From assembly GCA_951217055.1 (NCBI GenBank), contig OX578280.1:35477628-35541627 (forward strand): a DNA stretch of 64,000 nucleotides, in the 5' to 3' direction. This stretch comes from Gerris lacustris (Eukaryota; Arthropoda; Insecta; Hemiptera; Gerridae). The position numbers were made by a program, and so were the translations under genes. Below, one piece after another: positions 10,191 through 22,610 of the stretch; position 1 is the stretch's first letter; every line of letters begins with the position of its first letter. The notes beneath the pieces are model-generated. The model was not told the DNA's origin, searched no databases, and worked only from the letters and a program-made list of their open reading frames with translations.

Positions 10191-12829
10191 AGCAATATGG
10201 TGGGTTGTACGGATGAATTTTGATCATTTGAAGAACAAATTGTTTGGCATAATTGCATTTTGCTGTCAGGGATCATATTTTTCTTTTTGTCCGTCGGTAT
10301 GTCCGTTACGCTTTTTTTGCGAACGCCTATATCTTAAAAACTACTTCTCCGATTTGAACAAAATTAGCTCACGGATGGTCCTATACTTATTTAAATCTTC
10401 GGTGAACATTTCATATTAAGTATAGATAAATATGATGTCACGAGAATCACTTTTCAATTCCCAGCGCCAGTGAGGTCACACATTAATGTATATAGATTAC
10501 ATTAAGACACTAGTAAACTATACTTTTTTTTTTATCATATCTGATTATAGTTTTAAATTATAATCATGTGACACCATGCCCAGTGATGTAACGCGAGGCA
10601 GCTCTGTGCCACAGTAACTGGCTGAAGTGTTTTTAGTTAACATTAAAACAAATTAAACTATATTCCTATATAATTAGTATTAACTTTTGACATTCAGGTT
10701 GGCCAACCTTTGTGAAGTAACTATAAAGCTACTATAGGCCTATAGAAGGATTAAGGCCAGTGACATTTTTATTCGTCTAGTTGGCCCTACCTTCTCGAAT
10801 TCAAAATCCAGTGCTCTCATTTGCCCCTCCACTTTTTTTCGATTTTACCGCGCTGTCAAAAGTCAATACTTATTGTAAGTATGGTATAGTTGATAATTGA
10901 ATTTGTTTAGTGGTATAGATCTGGATTACTTAAGACTCTTAATCTAGAGACAGTTGATTTAAAATGCTGTATTTTAACTCCCTCGAAGAATCTTTCACCG
11001 TACTTGTATAAAACTAGAGATGACTTAATGGAACTACAAATTTGAAATAAGTGTGCTATCTTATATTATAAATGGAATAACTTGAAGAAGACAATCTTCT
11101 ATTTTAGAATACTTTCTTGGCAGTGAATAGTAAAAATAATTATGATACAAGATACTTAATTAATGTTTATGTTGATTAATAATACTTAATATAAGAATAA
11201 GAGTTGAGAAATAGATATTATGTTAACTAAATATGATAAAGTAGTGTAAAATCAGATAACATAATAATTATTAGTTAGTACTAGATATATTTATGACAGA
11301 TCTTTGCATAGCCTCTTCAAACGTCTTGTAGGGTTACCTAGAATATACAAAGAGGATAGGAGTCTTGCTAGAGGATTAGGATGGTGGGATAAGGATTGAA
11401 TTGAATTTTCTGTCGGGATAGATAGATTTAAGACAAAAACAAACATTTAGGACTTCATTTAGCTTGGAACCATTGAAAGGTGCATCGGCTTTCTTTCTTA
11501 TGGTGACTGCAGGATTTGGACAATTCGTTCTAGGTGAATTAAATATTGAATACAAAAATGTGACCTCACTGGACATTGAAACAGTGACATTGCCAGACAA
11601 TTATATTTTACTCTAGTGACTATTTATCCTATAATGGGGCACAAGGAAGCTATGTTCCACTAATTGGCTGACAATTTATTATTGGACTAACTTTAATATA
11701 GGTTTACAGATCCTCTCAAAGAATTGTTTTTTGTATTCATGTGACAACGTCGGGTTTTTCCTTTACCTTTTACCGCCACTGATAATGGCCGAGAGGCCGA
11801 TAACTAGTTTTGTGAAGTAAAAATTTATTTTGTGATTTTGTGGAGAAGATTTCCGTTTTTTGTTATTCTACACTTCCACTTATTTAATTATGATATCTAA
11901 ATCATAATTTAATTATTTAAGACAATTAAATAGTTCAATTGTGATTTTGATATCCAAAATTCTATTATCATTGCATTAATTATTAACGTGAAAACTATTA
12001 ATTAGCCCAATTTTGGTTGTTCTAATTAGCCAATGGTTGTGTTTTAATGTTTTTCAGCTAACATAAAACATTAATTACTTATAAGCAGAATATATTAATA
12101 TGAAATGTAATTAAGGTATAAAATATGCTGGCAATATAAAATGCAAAAATTAATTCGTTTTCCATAGATTATTAAGTGAACATGTATTTAATTATAAAAA
12201 TGGTTTTACAAAATTCACAATTACAAATCTGTTATACTCATATGTTGAAATGCCTGTATTTATTCAAGTGATCAAGTTAAGTCAGGATTAGGTTAATGAA
12301 GGATAAGAGAAGGTATGAGATTTGGCTTGGGATTAATAAGGGGGTCGGAATAACAGCGTGAGGATTAAAGCTCAGGATTAAGCTGTAAGGCATAGGGGCT
12401 GCATTAATACCCTTGCGGTTTAAACCCAGGTTTATATAGACTGGTTAGTACTGTGTACCGACGATTCATACTCTAGGACTAACATTTGGGTTTACTCGGT
12501 GGTATCAAGATTAAGCTGGTAATGAAGAAGTATGAATGATACTAAATAGGATTTGGACGTTATGTCTTAACTACCGCAGACATAATTTACTAAGATGAAA
12601 ACTATTAAATTCGTTTTAAGGGCAAATTTATTATAGGGACGTGGACCATAAAAAGTAGATATTAGTAACGATGCTGTTAGCTGTTATGTAGTTTTCTAAC
12701 ACGAATACCTGCATTATAAGATCCGTAGATATATAAAATAAAAAAACACGTTTTTATAAATCATGCACTTAAAAGGAAAAAATAATATTTTTAACAGCCA
12801 CAGTACTACGAACGATCACAGTATATGAG
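10191..12829. other. Gene-free AT-rich stretch
   Basis: No supported gene. It includes an R2 end near 11,640-11,675 and a hammerhead-core-like motif at 11,779-11,802 (see findings). The rest is anonymous AT-rich sequence. Confidence 0.6.
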
Positions 12830-12924
12830 TAGGTCACTAAAGATATAGACGTGAAATGCTACCAACAGATCGCTATCAACAAAAACTGGTGATTACATCC
12901 CACGTTTTTATCTTTAGTGACCTA
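12830..12924. mobile_element. 95-bp foldback element
   Basis: The ends are 24-bp inverted repeats starting TAGGTCACTAAAGAT, with 22 of 24 positions matching (12,830-12,853 against 12,901-12,924). The 47-bp middle is non-coding. Size and structure fit a miniature non-autonomous DNA element; the superfamily is not recognised. Confidence 0.6.
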
Positions 12925-13261
12925 TAATTAATTTTTCTAACCTCACTTAGCTGTCAGTGGTCGTCAATGTTGAATTCCTGAATCTAACCACCAAAATTTA
13001 CTCTACATTTATCTGGAAATTTGTTTATTTATCGCGTAATACAATCGGATATATCTCTGCCAAATTTCATGGTGATTGCTGATTTTGAAGAGGGTTAAAT
13101 ATAGATTAAATGATTTGTTCATGTAAAACTTAATAGGAGAGAGTTAGTGAGGTACGGTCTAAAGAAAAAACTTTGTTTATCCCACTAGTTTCGTAAAATA
13201 TATTTACAAAATACGAGACTATAATATAAGTTTCATGGTAAAGTTTGGAATATAACTCTTT

Positions 13262-13850
13262 GGTGTAATAGTACATTACGCGTCGAGTGCGGAAAGTAGC
13301 ATTTTGCATGCGAGTGTGGAGTTTGCACCCGAGCGACAGCGAGGGTAGTAAAACCACACGACCAATGCAAAATGCTGTTTTCGCACGAGTTGCGTACCGT
13401 ACTTTATCCACGATTGTTAGATTTAAATAATATATAAAGAAAAAATGAACTTGCTATATGTAAGTTCGTATCTCTCTCTTGATAAAGATGGCATTCATTC
13501 TTAAATAGTATTTTTTGCCGAATTAATTATTTCTGGAGAAGTATTATTCTCCACATTTTCGTCAAAGTCACTTGATTCACTCATTGTTTTTCACTAAAAA
13601 CTCGATATAAACAGTTACTTTAATAAAAGAGCAAATTAGTTATTAGTTTTGTTAAATGTAAACAAACTCTCTAATCGTGCGTAAAGCTGAAGAATTCCTC
13701 TTCTTTACCGCCCTAGGGTGGTAAAGAAGAGGAATTCTTCAGAACTATGAGACGCGCATGCACAATGAATACAAGTACGTAATGAATCACTTTCTACGCA
13801 TCTAAACAGAGATACAATGTTTATATTTCGTATCAATCGTAGATAAAATT
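13262..13850 (+). repeat. Repeat family R4, copy B (unoccupied BEL target)
   Basis: Starts with a GC-richer block (acgcgtcgagtgcggaaag to cacacgacc) shared with copy C, then the AT-rich block shared with copy A. Near the end it reads ctttctacgcatctaaacagagata, the sequence that in copy A is split by the retrotransposon. Between about 13,560 and 13,740 it carries sequence absent from copy A, including the palindrome at 13,687. Non-coding. Confidence 0.75.
13687..13742. repeat. 56-bp near-perfect palindrome
   Basis: Arms of 23 bp (CTGAAGAATTCCTCTTCTTT plus ACC) are perfect inverted copies. The central 10 bp (GCCCTAGGGT) also pair apart from one G/T mismatch. Single strands could form a long hairpin or the duplex a cruciform. 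It lies inside R4 copy B. Confidence 0.9.
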
Positions 13851-15756
13851 GATATTGGATCTATGCAGAGCAATAATCATTTTTAATCATAATAATCCTT
13901 TTGTCAGTAAAAAGATTATGGTTAATCATTTATATTTTATTTTTGCATAAATAGGTCTCGTTGAAAGTTTATTATAGTAAAATATGGATTATATATGGTC
14001 TAGCATTATTTTTGTTAGGTAGTTATTGTAAAATATGTTTATACTAGCTATAGATGTAAGATGATAGAGTTTTTTGTAATAAAAGTAATATTATTCCATC
14101 ATGCTAGAAAATTTAAACATTAATTTACAATATAATAAAATACTGTTGGCTGTTTATTACGAATTATTTGCAATTTTTCATTCTCCGCCGAAATATTTTC
14201 TATATTGATAACATCTGTGCTAGTATTTTCTCATCTACTTTCTTTTATAATTTAAAAGTTTATTTTATGACTTAAAACTTTCGTTTTACATTTTTATTGA
14301 ACATTACTTGAATAAGGTTGTAAAAAGTTTGTTTTCGGACAAGTCCATTAGCTAAATATATATTTTTATAACTTGTTGAAAAGGTTATGATGAAGTAAAG
14401 AAATGGTTTTCTAAGTGAGTCTACAAATCATTTCTCAAGTCCCTGCAGATTTATCTGTCACTGATTTATTGCGACCGACATCAAGTTTATATTTTTGTAA
14501 GTTAACTCCTTCAAAGAGGAAATAAAAACATGAATATAACGACTTCACACCAGCCTTAAACAGGATTTTACAATCTAATACTAAACCAGTTGATTTCTTT
14601 AATTGTGTTTTTCACACTTTTGTCTTGTTGTTATATTGTTTAGTCCGTATAGTCTTTGTCAAGCAAATATTGGAGTAACAACCGCTGAGGGTTTTTGCGA
14701 AAAACGTCAGTAATCTTGACTAGGGCTCGCTTTCATTTTTTGGCACTGCTTCATTCATTGCATTGGTTCTGCTGCTGTTATAGAGACCCTTTTTTATATT
14801 CCTCTTTTATTTTTTTACTGTTTATTGTAGGCATTTACCATCTGGTTATTTTAATATGTATCACTATTAACACGATATAGTTAAAACTAGTACAGATTAA
14901 ATTATGGGTGTCAGGGGAACTAATTCCGTAAATAAAGTGTTACATGGGTAACCTTGCTTGTATATTCGTTATAGTTTTAAAGATTTATGATTAGTGTGGT
15001 ATACACAACTCTTAAATTCAAATTTTGCATAGTTCCCCACCAATACTGGACCCCGGGGTAAGACGTTTTGTCGCTTCACCTCATTTTTGGAAGCTATGAA
15101 GAAATAATGTTGCAGTAATAAAATAAAGTATGTGCTTTTAGTGCACACAATGTCCGTAGGAAATTTAACAAATAATACGTGTTCGTTAACCAGCATACTC
15201 GGCCTAGTCGTTTCAAAATGAACCGTCTATTACAATGAAGTGAAACAAACGCCTTTATATACGTTGCCTTTATATGTTTGTCGTCCAAACACAGTAATAC
15301 TACTCCGAAGACTTAATTGACAAAGCCCTTAATTGGTGGGCAATAAGGGCTCATAGCTTTCTATTTTATTTTTTCTTATTGTTTATATTGGAGCTAAAAA
15401 GAAACCAAGTTTTCCAATTCGAAAGACCTCGGTTAAACTCTCTGTATCCCTAAAACCCGACATTTCTGGGCCTTTTGCAGTTATTTTTTTACCTTGGATA
15501 AAAATAATTAGTAAACGGTGATTCTACTTCATGTTGGATATCGATTTATATTAATGCAACTACATTTTTTCTACAATCGGCACTGATGATGGCCTTATTA
15601 AGACTGAAAGCTGCTATGTTTAATAAACCAGTTTCAATTTATTTTAGCCATTTCCAGATAGAATTCTTTCCACGATTCCCTTTCCGACCATTCTCATCCA
15701 CTAGTCCACAGTCTGTTTTCCTGGTCTATTCCTGACAATGCACTAGACGCCTGAAG
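13851..15756. other. Gene-free AT-rich stretch
   Basis: No supported gene. A hammerhead-core-like motif lies at 15,582-15,609. The other open frames are short and lack any recognisable domain. Confidence 0.6.
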
Positions 15757-15915
15757 AGGCATTACGCGTCTAGTGCGGAAAGTAGCATTTTGCATGCGAG
15801 TGTTGAGTTTGCACCCGAGCGACCGCGAGGGTAGTAAAACCACACGAGCAAACCAAATTCCGTTTTCGAACGAGTACCGTACTTTATCTACGATTGTTGG
15901 ATTTTAATAATAAAT
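15757..15915 (+). repeat. Repeat family R4, copy C (left part only)
   Basis: Matches 13,265-13,425: gcgtctagtgcggaaagtag, cattttgcatgcgagtgt, gtttgcacccgagcgac, gagggtagtaaaaccacacga, then accgtactttatc and gattgttggattttaataataaa. It stops before the part hit by the retrotransposon in copy A. Confidence 0.75.
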
Positions 15916-15956
15916 ACATTATCATTAAGTACGTGAGACATACAGAGAAAAATAGA

Positions 15957-16032
15957 CGCCCGCACCGGGACTTGAACCACGGGCCTCCTATATATCCGTT
16001 ACAGGCGCTTTTCTCAACTGAGCTATACGGGA
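15957..16032 (-). tRNA. tRNA-like sequence, degenerate
   Basis: The minus strand reads like a 76-nt tRNA: acceptor 5' strand TCCCGTA against TGCGGGC (one terminal mismatch), a D-arm TAGCTCAGTTGAG, and a T-arm with GGTTCAAGTCCC. The anticodon loop is 9 nt in the best fold, and the T-stem has two mismatches, so it is probably not a working tRNA. It is framed by a 12-bp perfect inverted repeat (15,942-15,953 and 16,038-16,049). It could be a tRNA pseudogene or part of a tRNA-derived repeat. Confidence 0.5.
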
Positions 16033-16049
16033 GAATGATTTTTCTCTGT

Positions 16050-16842
16050 CGTTACCGATACAAAGTCCCTGAATCCAAGCTTTCAATCTTTTCTACAAGT
16101 CTAACGATGTTCGTTTTTATTTTTTATTTTTACAAGGGTTGCAAAAAGCAATCTTGTCTTTGGCTGTGAAACTGTAATTCGTCAGAGAATATGAGGAATA
16201 TAAACATTATTTTACTTTGATAAATATACTAACGTAAATCAGAAATTTAAACTTTTTATAAATTGATGGATAATTAATCATAATATGTTGACAAAATTTA
16301 GTATATATGTATTCTATAATATAATAAGAACCTTTAACATTTTCTACTTTTAATGACTTATTACAGTAATCAAGTGATAAGAAACTTATAAATGATTAAG
16401 TACCTGAGAAAACAAGTTTAAACAACTTTTATAGATTAACTCCATCCAAATATTAGATTCCGTTTAAACTTGCATTTCAAACTAATTTAATTCCATATTA
16501 GTTTCTACAACCAGCTTTAAGCATTCTGGTTACAGAGTAAACGAATGAGTTATGACCCTTTTTAATTAATTGTCCTTTTCCATGTAGTGATTTAGGTGGG
16601 GTTTATATATTTTTAATTGAAATTTACTGTTAAAAAATTGTTAAAAATTGTATTTAGTTTAATCTTATAGTAATTTTCGGTGGTTTAAATGTAATTTCAG
16701 ACTAAAATATTTGATTATGAGTATTTTTATAACATTTAATATTCACTTTTTCTCCTGTACAGTTTACATGAGAAGAATTTGTTGTCTAAATTAGTAAATT
16801 GTTTCTTTGTTCTTTTTATTTGTTGAGTAGTTGGATATTATG
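16050..16842. other. Gene-free AT-rich stretch
   Basis: I see nothing beyond anonymous AT-rich sequence. Confidence 0.6.
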
Positions 16843-17210
16843 AAGGAATTAAAAAGCTCGCGAGATATTTCGACCCCTCCGTGGGTCTTTCTCTAAGCAA
16901 AATCATAATTTATTTAAATATTAAAATAATTTTTATTTTTAAACAATTTAAATATCAGAAATAATTTAAAAATTGTTTAATAACATTTTTATTATTTACC
17001 ACATAGAAAATTAAATCATTACTAACCTATATGACTAGAAGATTAAATTTTGATTATTTAGAAACTGTTTTCTACCTTTCTACCTATCTTATTGATTCTC
17101 TTATTTTACCCTAAAATATCAAGAATATCAATTTAATATTTTTGTCATTCACCTTGAGAATGACCCAAGGAGGGGTGAAAATATCGTAAATATCATCCTT
17201 TTAATTCCTT
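16843..17210. mobile_element. Inverted-repeat element with GACCC...GGGGTC ends
   Basis: Both ends carry AAGGAATTAAAA followed inward by a conserved block (cgacccctccgtgggtcttt on the left; the inverted tcacccctccttgggtcatt on the right). Arms are about 55-60 bp with small gaps. Read outward, each block resembles the purine-rich hairpin-plus-GAAA motif found near ends of Penelope-like elements; that link is inference. The middle is non-coding. Confidence 0.5.
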
Positions 17211-20200
17211 GTTAAACCCAATTACTTATGAAGAATTGAACATATGGGTTTGTCCTCGATTTGCTTTAACATTTTTATTAGAATAATTATAAGTATTTCT
17301 GAAAGTTATTTCATTCGTTATCAGAAAAAATGACAATAGGGCTCATAATTATTACAATTGTTTAATATTGTTTAAGGTGCTAGTAAAAAAATATGATAAC
17401 GATTTAACTATGTTGTTTAAATTCTAAAACAAAAGTAAAAAAAGTGCCCACATGTTTTATTTTGGAACAGAAAAATGGCCTGGGTTTCAAGGTAAAGTAA
17501 AAACCCTAATTTAATTCAACAAAAAAAGAAATAAGTTTTGCAATTTTATTGAATACAATTTCTTGTTAATCTGTGTTTAGATTTTTACCAGATATTTTTT
17601 CTGTTACTTTTTCTAAAAAAAAGTTATTAAAGAAATGTGATTTATTATGTAACTAAATTATGTGATAAGTTTTAGGGGTTTTCTCATAAAAATATAGATA
17701 ATATTATGATCAGATGAAAATTCAAAAATATTTGTAGCGATGTAGTTTAATTAATAAGAACATAATATCATGAAAAATTAACAATACAACCTTTTTAATT
17801 AGGAAAATAAATTGAACAAACTTTCTCATGTACAAGTTTATAATTACTTAGCCCAGAGTTTTCCATTTATTAGATATCGAGTTTTCGTTGGTACATTTAA
17901 ATATTGAGCATTTTTTCAATGTTTTATCATAAAAATAACTTCTCCTCGGCGGGGAATCGAATCCGGCCTCTCTTAGTCCTCGTTGAAAGCTATTTTCTCA
18001 GAAACTAGATTTTTCCCGGGCGATATTTTCCTTATATCGATAAATTTAAGTAAAAATAAACAGCATTTTAGAATTTTTAAATCAAAATCTCGCAACCGAT
18101 TTCGAAAAAAAAAAAATGTCAAGTTTTTTTTAGAGTTTTTGGGGGGTACCGCCCCCAAATTTGAAGCTAAAATTCATTTCTCGATTTCACCTTGGAGTGT
18201 GATTTCTTTGAACATGTATGCCAAATTTCGTCAACATCGGCTTAGGATAGTTTAAAGAACTGTTTGTTATATTTCTTATTTTTAAACAATGTGAACATTT
18301 TTTAAATTTGACCCAAACATATAAATTTTAAGATTTTTAGACCTGTTCCATAACAATAAAGTTTATCCATTTTATTTATTTATACATAAAATATAAATAT
18401 ATTTAGTCCCCTTTTTCATGTAGAATTCATTAAATTTTTCATGTCATTCGGGGTATCTAATTACTCATTTTTAATTGATAAAATAGCGAGAGTCTGATGT
18501 GACTAGGTGTCAACTAGGCACTACATCATGACTATTATATAATATATAAAAACATTTATTTTTTTTATATTTAGACGATTTAAAAGTTTAAAATGTTTAA
18601 TGATTTTATATTACTAAGGCCTCTAACAAGGTATGATGATATCCCAAAATACGGTATGCAATATCTCCATCTAAAAAAAGTCATCAAATAAAAATGAGTA
18701 ATTATATATATATATTTACCCCTTAAGACAAATTTAATAAATTAAGTATAGTTTAGAAAGTGAGAGGGCTGTAAGTTTAGAAAAGGCTATAAGAGATAAA
18801 ATATTCACATTGCTTTCTTCTGTAGTACAAAAATGGGTGTCTTTTTGATAGGACTTTATTTTTTTTAGTGGTATTTTAGTGAGTGACTTCGTTACTGCTT
18901 AGATTTTACTACCGTCTTTTAGTTTAATATCCTGCTTTGCCAGCCTGTTTTTCTCATTTTATATCATTGACTTCTAATAATATTTTTAGTAGTCTTTCTT
19001 CTTTTTTTTTGAGGAAAGATCTAAAAGAGGAAGCGTTAAAGAAAGCTATACTCAGCAAACTAAAGCCTTCACTTGGAGTAAAATGTTCCTCGGGCCTTCC
19101 ATCCGGAAAAAAGATTTCTACCCTCTGTAGGGACTTTAGTAACGGGTTGTGATAAGCGTCGGGCATCAAGACTTCGATATCCACCCTCGTCTCAATGTGA
19201 CCGGGATCCTGTTAACATTTTTTTTTTTCTTTGGAAAAACCCGAAAAACCTTAAGGGAAAACCTTATGGAGCTTGTGTCTTTGGATCTAGACGCAAAAAA
19301 GACAACGCTTTGGTCGAAGAGAAAGGGAAGTATAAGGACAAGCTGCTAACCCATGAGGTTGCTACCCTCTTTATATACACCCTTCATCTGCTCTTTCACT
19401 AACCCTTTTTTGTGTGTTTTACAAAGTTTTCTCTCTTTTTTAACTAAAGTTTATTCATAAGCTGGTATCCACAAATAAGATAAAAATGGTTAGAATAGTT
19501 CAAAGAACTGTTTTGTATATTCCTTACTTTTTTACGCATTTAAATGGCTCAATGAACAACCTTAAAGAGTACTGAATATAAATATTAAATGAAATACATT
19601 TACCAGTAATACGGTACATGAAAATTGGAGAAAAAATAAGTTCATGTCAAAATTAAAATAATTTAAGTGAATGCTTCTGCGGTGATTAAATAATGGTTTA
19701 ACATTTTAATAATCTAATAAACGCCTGCTAATTAGTGTGTACATAGCTGCCTTACGTCCTATCACTGGACGAATGGTCACAGAAGTACAAAATAATGAAA
19801 GATTTTAAAATTTAGGAAACAATAAGGGCAGAGGGTTTAAATGTGTTAGCTAACTTTGACATACCATCTAAATTTCATTAATATTGGACTAGTAGTTTTC
19901 AAGGTATACACCTTCTCAAAAATGTTGACGGAGAGGCAGACATGAGACCAACAAATGTTCGCTGATTAAGGAATTTTTGATTTTGAAGGCATATCATAAT
20001 TTGGTCAATGTTCACATTCCTTTTGTAACCGTTGGGATGCTCGAAAAATTGTAAAACCCTTTTTACTTGCAAAAAAATATAAATATCATTTATAAATATT
20101 TTAGTCTTGGAGCTTTCGCCCATGACCATGACTCATTAGGAATCTCACAGGAATTCTATAAAATTGTCGATTTAGGTTTTTAAATGGATGTACACGATAA

Positions 20201-22139
20201 TACATACTAAAACCCTAGCGTCTGTCCACATCTTTGATGTATGGCCAAGATTCGTAACAAATGCATAACATATTAAATGTCTGTTCATGATTTCGTCTCG
20301 GCATGAATTCTGACTGTTTGTCCCATCCTTTGAATTATCTTATAAAATGAGCAAATATATTGATGCTTAACAACACAGAAATGTTTTTAATGATGATAGT
20401 ATTTTAACAATATATGGTCTTATAACTCAGAGGCGCAATGGAACCACCTAGGTGGTCTATGTCTTCGGGTTACCTGATACCTTCTAACCACCTCGATTAC
20501 CTTCTGAATTAAAATTGGTAAATTAAGGTTTCATATTTTTTAAAAAACAATGTGCAGTTTTGTCTTTGTGATTACGTCTATTTATTAGTTTCTTATCACA
20601 CATGAGGCAATAACTTAAAAAACATTTGTCCACTTTGTCCATATTTGTCTGTTATAGTAAAAAAGAAGAAGAAACACGTATTTATTCCCTTTTATTAAAT
20701 TTTGTCAGTTTAAGCATTAAGTATTTTTTTTAAAATAATAGCATAGAATTAATTATTTTTGGTATTGTTCTAACGATGTTCTTATTCCGCCTTGTTTATT
20801 CTTTTAAAACAAATGATGGTAAGATATGTAATTAAAAGGACATGGGGACTTAGATGAGTTCTAGAGTTAAAATCTTCGTAGAATTGGCCCAGCCTTTTGT
20901 CTAAATAACTAGAGAGCAAGAAATTCAAACGAATATTGTGTCTGCAGATAAAAAGTAAAGACAATAAAAAAAGTTAAATGAAATATTGTATATAGGGTAC
21001 CTTTCCTTTTTATTTTGGACACACTATATGGGAAAGATGTTTGTCAGATAATTGGTATGAGAAATATCATGTACAGTCTTTGTGTCTTTTTACGTTTTTT
21101 TTAATAATATTTTTACCTTTTTATTGTTAACAGAAAATAAAATTTTACATTTTAAATAAAAGGACTATAAATAAAATTTATTTAAAAAAATTGTTTAAAT
21201 TTAAATTTTAGGCTCCAAAAGTCTGCAAAGAAGCAAACAGATATATTTTTTTAAAACGGGTTTTTTAGACTTTATCTTAAAACGTATAAAATCCATTAAA
21301 TGCCGAAATCGATTTTTCACATATTAAACTTACATTTAAATCGCAATACTTTCTATTTATATAATATGCATTCTACATATATGAGAAAGCGGAAAGAAGA
21401 CACGCGTTGCTTGTTTATCTAAAGGGATTTCAAGGTAAAAATCTAAATATTCTTGTCTTTATAATTACTTTGAAAAGTAATAGCCGTAATGTTTTTTCCC
21501 CCCAATTTAGAAGTGAAATTAATTTCTCGATTTCGTCTCAGGGTATGGTTTTTCTGAACCTGTATGCCAAATTTCATTAAAATCGGTATTGTAGTTTAGG
21601 CTCCCTGCGTCTGCACACTCGACAGACAGACATTTTTTAAAAACCACTTTTTTGGACTCAGGAGATCTTGAAACATGTAAATTCAAAATGTGATATCAAA
21701 TTGAAAAATCTCAATATCGAATTTTCGCGTCATCACAAGACTTTCTCTTTATATACATATACTACGAACATGAGAAAAATATAAAAATTAAATTTCCTCA
21801 AATGTTTAAGTCTAAAAGTGTAATTTTCTTCATCTAATTATTCTATATCATCTAGAGATTTAAATAAATCTTAAATTGTTTATTAGTAGTAATTATATTA
21901 CAGCGGCAGCTTTTTTCTCCCATATATTTTATGTAATAGCCTTTTTACTTCTTTTATGAATTATTATTTTTACTTGGCCGATTATATATCTTAGAGCAAA
22001 AACGCGTTCTTGGTAAATAAATGTATACCGTTTTTTTCTTCTCCTTTATTTTCTTTTTTTTTTAAAGGCCTACTTTGAATGTTTGAGAATGAAAATAAGG
22101 GAGAGAACAGGAATGATATATTTAGACTTATTTTCTTCA
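17211..22139. other. Gene-free AT-rich stretch with diverged repeats
   Basis: No supported gene. Segments 18,165-18,290 and 21,500-21,610 share tctcgatttc, tgtatgccaaatttc and atcgg, so they are diverged copies of one repeat. Around 18,930-19,350 the sequence is GC-richer and open in pieces, but I recognise no domain. A sequence on the minus strand near 17,948-17,967 resembles a tRNA T-arm (ggattcgattcc). Confidence 0.5.
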
Positions 22140-22390
22140 CTTGTTTTACCCCGTTGGGAAATGGGTTATTGGGTCTCGGGTGTTAAGGGGGGAGGAGGTG
22201 GAGTAACTCTGTGAAAGTTTTTGCCTGGCTTTCTGCCCCAGGCTTAGCGAGGTGGTAAGCCTCAGGCCTAGCCTCCCGGGATGTCGGGGAAACAGAGGAG
22301 GCAAATCAGTTAGAACTAAACGGAAATGAAGCCTCAACCTCCCTCTCCCCTTCGCCCTGCCTCGGTCCCGTGACTTCATCATTATATAAA
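22140..22390. other. GC-richer island, unassigned
   Basis: A roughly 240-bp block clearly richer in G+C than its surroundings. It has a minus-strand open frame (22,146-22,382, 78 codons) dominated by Arg/Leu/Pro/Ser with no recognised domain. Just beyond it is a TATATAA at 22,384-22,390. It could be an exon, a promoter-proximal region or an old retroelement piece; the sequence alone does not decide. Confidence 0.25.
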
Positions 22391-22578
22391 CAAGAAGTGG
22401 AGGGTAGCACGCCGCTTTGACAATCGTATCTCAAAATACAACAGAACACCGTACAAAACTACCAAAGGAAATTGCCAACAATTTTCACACAAATCAAATC
22501 CCTTAGCCGCGGTCAATAGGTCCAGAAATCGCATTCTGCCACAAGCCTTTATAAATAAATCCTATTTGTAAATGATTT

Positions 22579-22610
<32 letters not shown>

